Source of the DNA: Carex sylvatica
Lineage: Eukaryota > Streptophyta > Magnoliopsida > Poales > Cyperaceae
Assembly: GCA_964058845.1 (NCBI GenBank)
Contig: CAXKVR010000821.1
Coordinates: forward strand, 1-10,813
Length of the DNA stretch: 10,813 nucleotides
Direction of reading: 5' to 3'
The notes under the pieces were generated by a model. It did no database searches. It saw nothing but the letters and a program-made list of their open reading frames with translations, and was not told the DNA's origin. Below, in pieces: positions 7,945-10,813 of this stretch (the stretch's first letter is position 1; each line of letters starts with the position of its first letter). The translations under genes were made by a program, and so were the position numbers.

Positions 7945-9375
7945 CATGGTTCTGAAACTCGAAATCGGAATCGGAATCAGAATCGGATACTTGATTGTGG
8001 AATCAGAATCAGATGAATCGGTTAGAATTAGGTGAATCGAATCGGTAACTCGGAGTTTTTTGGCAAAAGCATGTTTTGTACTAAAAGAATAAAAAAAATT
8101 AGTAAATACAATCCTTTTGATTAGAAAAAAAGAACTAAATATATAAAAGAAAAATAAAGAAATAAAAAGAAACATAAAAAGTGAAAAGCATGAAAAATTA
8201 ATTCAAAAGCATATACACAAATTGCTAAAAACTGTTGAAATGGACGGATCCAATGACAACTGAAATGGAGAGGAGCAGGAAAAGTAGAGACAGCTCTAAA
8301 TTATTTATTAAATGTTATAAGAGGGAGGAATTTCATATATATCCCTCAAAAGTTCTAATATTACGTATTTATCCCTCCAAAACCAGTAATTACATATTTA
8401 TCCTTGAAAATTATACAAACTCACATATTTGTCCATTCTAACTCTATAACATATCAAATATCTCGAAAAATAATTAAATAATATTTTTAAAACTTTAAAA
8501 TTTATTTTACAATACTAATTAATAATATATTGACCATTATCCCCTTTGATCTCTTTAGTCTGTCTGAGTTCTCTTCTCTGTAAGGCGCTAAACTTTTCCG
8601 CCTCTCTCTCCAAACGCGTCAAATCATAGATTTCTCTCCGCTTTCTTTAGTCGCCTCCCCTTTCACATATTTATGCCGCCCCTCGCTGCTTTAATTTTTC
8701 ATTTTCGTTTGGAGAGAGAGACAGGAGGTTTGGCGCCTTAGAGAGAAGAGAACTTAGACGGACTAAAGAGACAAAAACGAAGAGCATAAGTTTCGGAGAT
8801 ATTTTATATGTTATAGAGTGAGATTGAATAAATATGTGAGTTTTTATAATTTTAAAGGAAAAATATGTAATTATTAATTTTGGAGGAATAAATACGTAAT
8901 ATTAAAATTTTTGAGGAATATACATGAAATTGCCCCTTATAAGAGCCCTATCTCTCCATGATAACTTTTGGTAGCTCCGGGTGCACAATGGACCATATGT
9001 ATATTCAATATCTATATTTAACAGACTAGTAGACCAAGTCTATTTAAGGGAATCCATTTTCTGATCTCCTCCACCACAGCTCCTTTCGTTCTTTCTTCCC
9101 AAATTAAACCCTTCTTAATTCCCGACAAACTCATTTTCACGCAAAGGAAAGGCAAAATTGTATCTTCAGAGAGAGAATCGATCGGTCAAGACTAGCCTAA
9201 CTTGGCTTGACTCGGCCGGAAAATCGGATGACTCGGCCGAGTCAAGCACAGTTTATCGAATTTTTGCTCAAAAAATCGCAAGGCGCGAGACTCAGATAAA
9301 ACTCAGTCCGGTCCCGTCCGATTCCGAGTTGACTCGGCCGAATTAATTTGAAATTGGCCGATTTTCAGAACCATG
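7945..9375. mobile_element. hAT-like non-autonomous transposon, 1431 bp including a nested MITE
   Basis: The ends are perfect 13-bp inverted repeats: CATGGTTCTGAAA at 7945-7957 and TTTCAGAACCATG at 9363-9375. Identical 8-bp direct repeats CTAAAATT flank them at 7937-7944 and 9376-9383, the hAT duplication length. No transposase or other protein is encoded. Both subterminal regions are full of CGG-containing repeats: AATCGGAATC-type at about 7962-8050 and GACTCGGCCG at 9209-9218, 9230-9239 and 9331-9340. Clustered subterminal motifs are typical transposase-binding sites of hAT elements. Removing the nested element and one 9-bp duplication leaves about 810 bp. The ends resemble those of the 194-bp MITE at 1242 (CAT-x-GT...AAAATCGG), suggesting related families. 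Superfamily is inferred from duplication length and structure. Confidence 0.85.
8325..8936. mobile_element. Mutator-like MITE, 612 bp, nested in the hAT-like element
   Basis: Flanking 9-bp direct repeats TTATAAGAG lie at 8316-8324 and 8937-8945, the usual Mutator duplication length. Long imperfect terminal inverted repeats run from 8325 to about 8616 on the left and 8706 to 8936 on the right, starting GGAGGAATTTCAT and GGGGCAATTTCAT. The arms stay alignable for over 200 bases, ending at CTCTCTCCAAACG; the left arm carries roughly 60 extra bases near 8465-8550. Each arm holds a repeat of about 30 bases built on TATTTATCCCTCCAAAA (8341, 8371, 8400, 8431). The loop (8617-8705) is short and non-coding. 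There is no transposase. A transcript of the whole element could fold into a long hairpin. Confidence 0.85.
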
Positions 9376-9443
9376 CTAAAATTATAGATAACTTAGTAAT
9401 TTATCATAAAATTTAACTTAAAAGGTAAATTTATCAAATAATC

Positions 9444-9482
9444 TTCAGTGAACTTGACTTTTTCTTATTGCTTTTCACTGAA
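9444..9482. repeat. Small inverted repeat TTCAGTGAA/TTCACTGAA
   Basis: Nine-base arms at 9444-9452 and 9474-9482 are perfect complements with a 21-base loop. It lies between the transposon end and the GC-richer island. No function is assigned; it may be chance in AT-rich DNA. Confidence 0.5.
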
Positions 9483-9489
9483 TGCATGA

Positions 9490-9687
9490 CTTGATTCAGT
9501 AAAAGTTAAAATAACAGAAACTTTTATTGGCCCTCAAAATGGGCAGCTTCAAATCTACAGGCAGAGGGATGGTTATGAGCAGGATCAAACTGCTCCAACA
9601 ATTCTTGAACGTGCAGAGCACATGCTGTCCACTGTTGCATCGGACACTGAGAGCTGGTTGGCGACAGTGACTGCACTGGACAGCTGA
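9490..9687 (+). other. Unidentified 65-codon open frame in a GC-richer island, possible exon remnant
   Basis: This frame is open from just after a TGA (9487-9489) to TGA at 9685-9687, with no initiating ATG near its beginning. The translation is balanced and acidic rather than AT-biased, including GPQNGQLQIYRQRDGYEQDQ and later LERAEHMLSTVASDTESWLA. Base composition is clearly more GC-rich than on either side, and the GC-rich stretch continues to about 9745 with CGGGCAAT repeated at 9699 and 9724. It could be an internal exon or gene fragment of an otherwise lost gene, or part of an unrecognised repeat. A second frame from the ATG at 9539 (43 residues) overlaps it. I do not recognise either product. 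Confidence 0.3.
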
Positions 9688-10813
9688 ACCGGGTGGTCCG
9701 GGCAATGCCGCAAATTGGACCGACCGGGCAATCCCCAGCGCTATCATTTTTTCTGACCGTTAGTGGTTAAAAGTACCACTAACAAATATATTGATAAGAA
9801 AAAATTATTTACAAAATTCTAAATTCTATCTCGAAGTTGACTACTCACATAAGCATATGATAATATATGCTTATAAGTTATTTTTTCGTTTTCAAAATTT
9901 AAAAAGTGGATCTGAACCGTTAGATTTAATCTCTATATTGAGATATGCTTGCAGACCATATTTTATATTTTTCTGATTTTTTTTAATATTTACTAAGTAC
10001 TTTAAAAATTGCTGATTGAACTCTCCTCTATTAAATATTAGCACAAATTTTAAAGGAATCTTGTACATTGCAGGCACAAGTTTCAATGTTTTTGTACGTG
10101 CTTCTACTATCATGTAATTATTATGCTCCGCTTATAGTTGTAACACTTTGTTTTCTTCTTGTATATATACTTCCGCAAGTGTATATATATAAACAATGCG
10201 AACCATTCAAAATTAATAACGCTAATATTATATTAGTTTATGTTGCATCGACTTTTGTGATGATTGAAGCGAAACTTCCGGATGCGATCGTATAATCCAC
10301 ATCCACAATTATTAACTTTCGTATGATTTTATAATTTTGATTGTGACTCTGTGTATATATTTTAAAAAAATTGATGAGTCTATGCTTTTTCTAGAATTTC
10401 TTTTTATGTTGTGAAGTGAGCTGTGAAGTATCATTAGTTCTTTTTCTTTTATCAATTACATCTAAAAGGACAGTCCACCGTATTTGGGCCTAAGCAAGTC
10501 AGCAGCTTGGAGCCCGCTGTATTTGGGCCAAAACGGGCCTAATTTACAACTTATTGATGCAAATGCAGCCTTTAGTGAATCCAAAAGTACCAAAACTGAT
10601 CACCAATCATTTGCAGAATGAATATTAATCAACTATCATCCCATTTAAATGGATAAAGAAAATACTGTTTTCGAAATTGATGATATCAACGGAATTCTGT
10701 TCATTGGGATATTAAATCATTTCTTACCTCCAAAAAGTAGTCAATTTCTAATTTCTTGTTAATAACGTTGATTGTTTTAATTTTAAATCAATATTTAGTT
10801 ACTCCAATTTTGC
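9688..10813. other. Mostly AT-rich intergenic region to the window edge
   Basis: After the GC-richer island ends at about 9745, no gene could be supported. A 9-bp inverted repeat, GTTAGTGGT/ACCACTAAC, is at 9759-9767 and 9775-9783. A 69-residue hydrophobic frame from the ATG at 10086 to 10295 has no recognised family and looks like chance in T-rich DNA. TATTTGGGCC occurs at 10481-10490 and 10520-10529, followed by AAACGGGCCTAA. TGGGCC is the plant site II/TCP-type promoter motif, so an upstream region of a gene beyond the right edge is possible. Confidence 0.45.

Noticed and set aside
7930..8175. Minus-strand frame across the left end of the hAT-like element
   Set aside because: It crosses the transposon border and is low complexity (Phe, Ser, Ile), so it is not a transposase fragment.
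9496..9747. Minus-strand 83-codon frame with several Cys and Pro residues
   Set aside because: It is opposite the GC-richer plus-strand open frame and matches no recognised family. Neither strand can be proven coding; the plus frame looked more balanced.
10086..10295. 69-residue hydrophobic frame resembling a membrane peptide
   Set aside because: T-rich sequence gives such frames by chance. There is no family resemblance, and the upstream context shows no clear promoter.

Overview
This is an AT-rich, intron-bearing, gene-poor stretch of a plant nuclear genome, most likely a eudicot. The signs are a DUF674-family gene with a GT-AG intron, a MATH(-BTB) relic of the plant BPM type, TATA boxes of plant form, and small non-autonomous DNA transposons with clean target-site duplications. 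Nothing bacterial, viral or organellar was seen, and no tRNA, rRNA or CRISPR.

Layout: 1-1180 is AT-rich intergenic DNA. At 1190-1971 (minus strand) lies a frameshifted relic of a MATH-BTB gene. Its MATH-to-BTB linker is interrupted by a 194-bp hAT-like MITE (1242-1435) with an 8-bp target duplication. From about 2660 to 6480 there is a small DUF674 cluster on the plus strand. It holds one apparently intact two-exon gene (3016-4029, 230 residues) and one broken paralogue (5882 to about 6480). The paralogue has a small frameshift and a deletion that removed the splice sites and the conserved C-terminal block. Four copies of the same upstream/promoter sequence lie in this cluster: one before each gene copy and two orphan copies (about 4616-4945 and 5057-5280) with no coding region attached. 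The cluster therefore looks like a tandem array that has lost members.

From 6680 to 7940 is AT-rich intergenic DNA. At 7945-9375 is a second hAT-like non-autonomous element (13-bp TIR, 8-bp duplication CTAAAATT). Inside it sits a 612-bp Mutator-like MITE (8325-8936; long imperfect TIRs, 9-bp duplication TTATAAGAG), so this is a nested insertion whose order can be read. At 9490-9750 there is a GC-richer island with a 65-codon open frame of unknown origin. The remainder to 10813 is AT-rich, with two copies of a TATTTGGGCC motif near 10480-10530.

Only the DUF674 gene at 3016-4029 looks able to make a family-like protein; the biochemical function of DUF674 is unknown. The main interest is evolutionary: duplicated promoters left without genes, a displaced start codon, pseudogene formation by visible lesions, and two transposons that share terminal sequence features.
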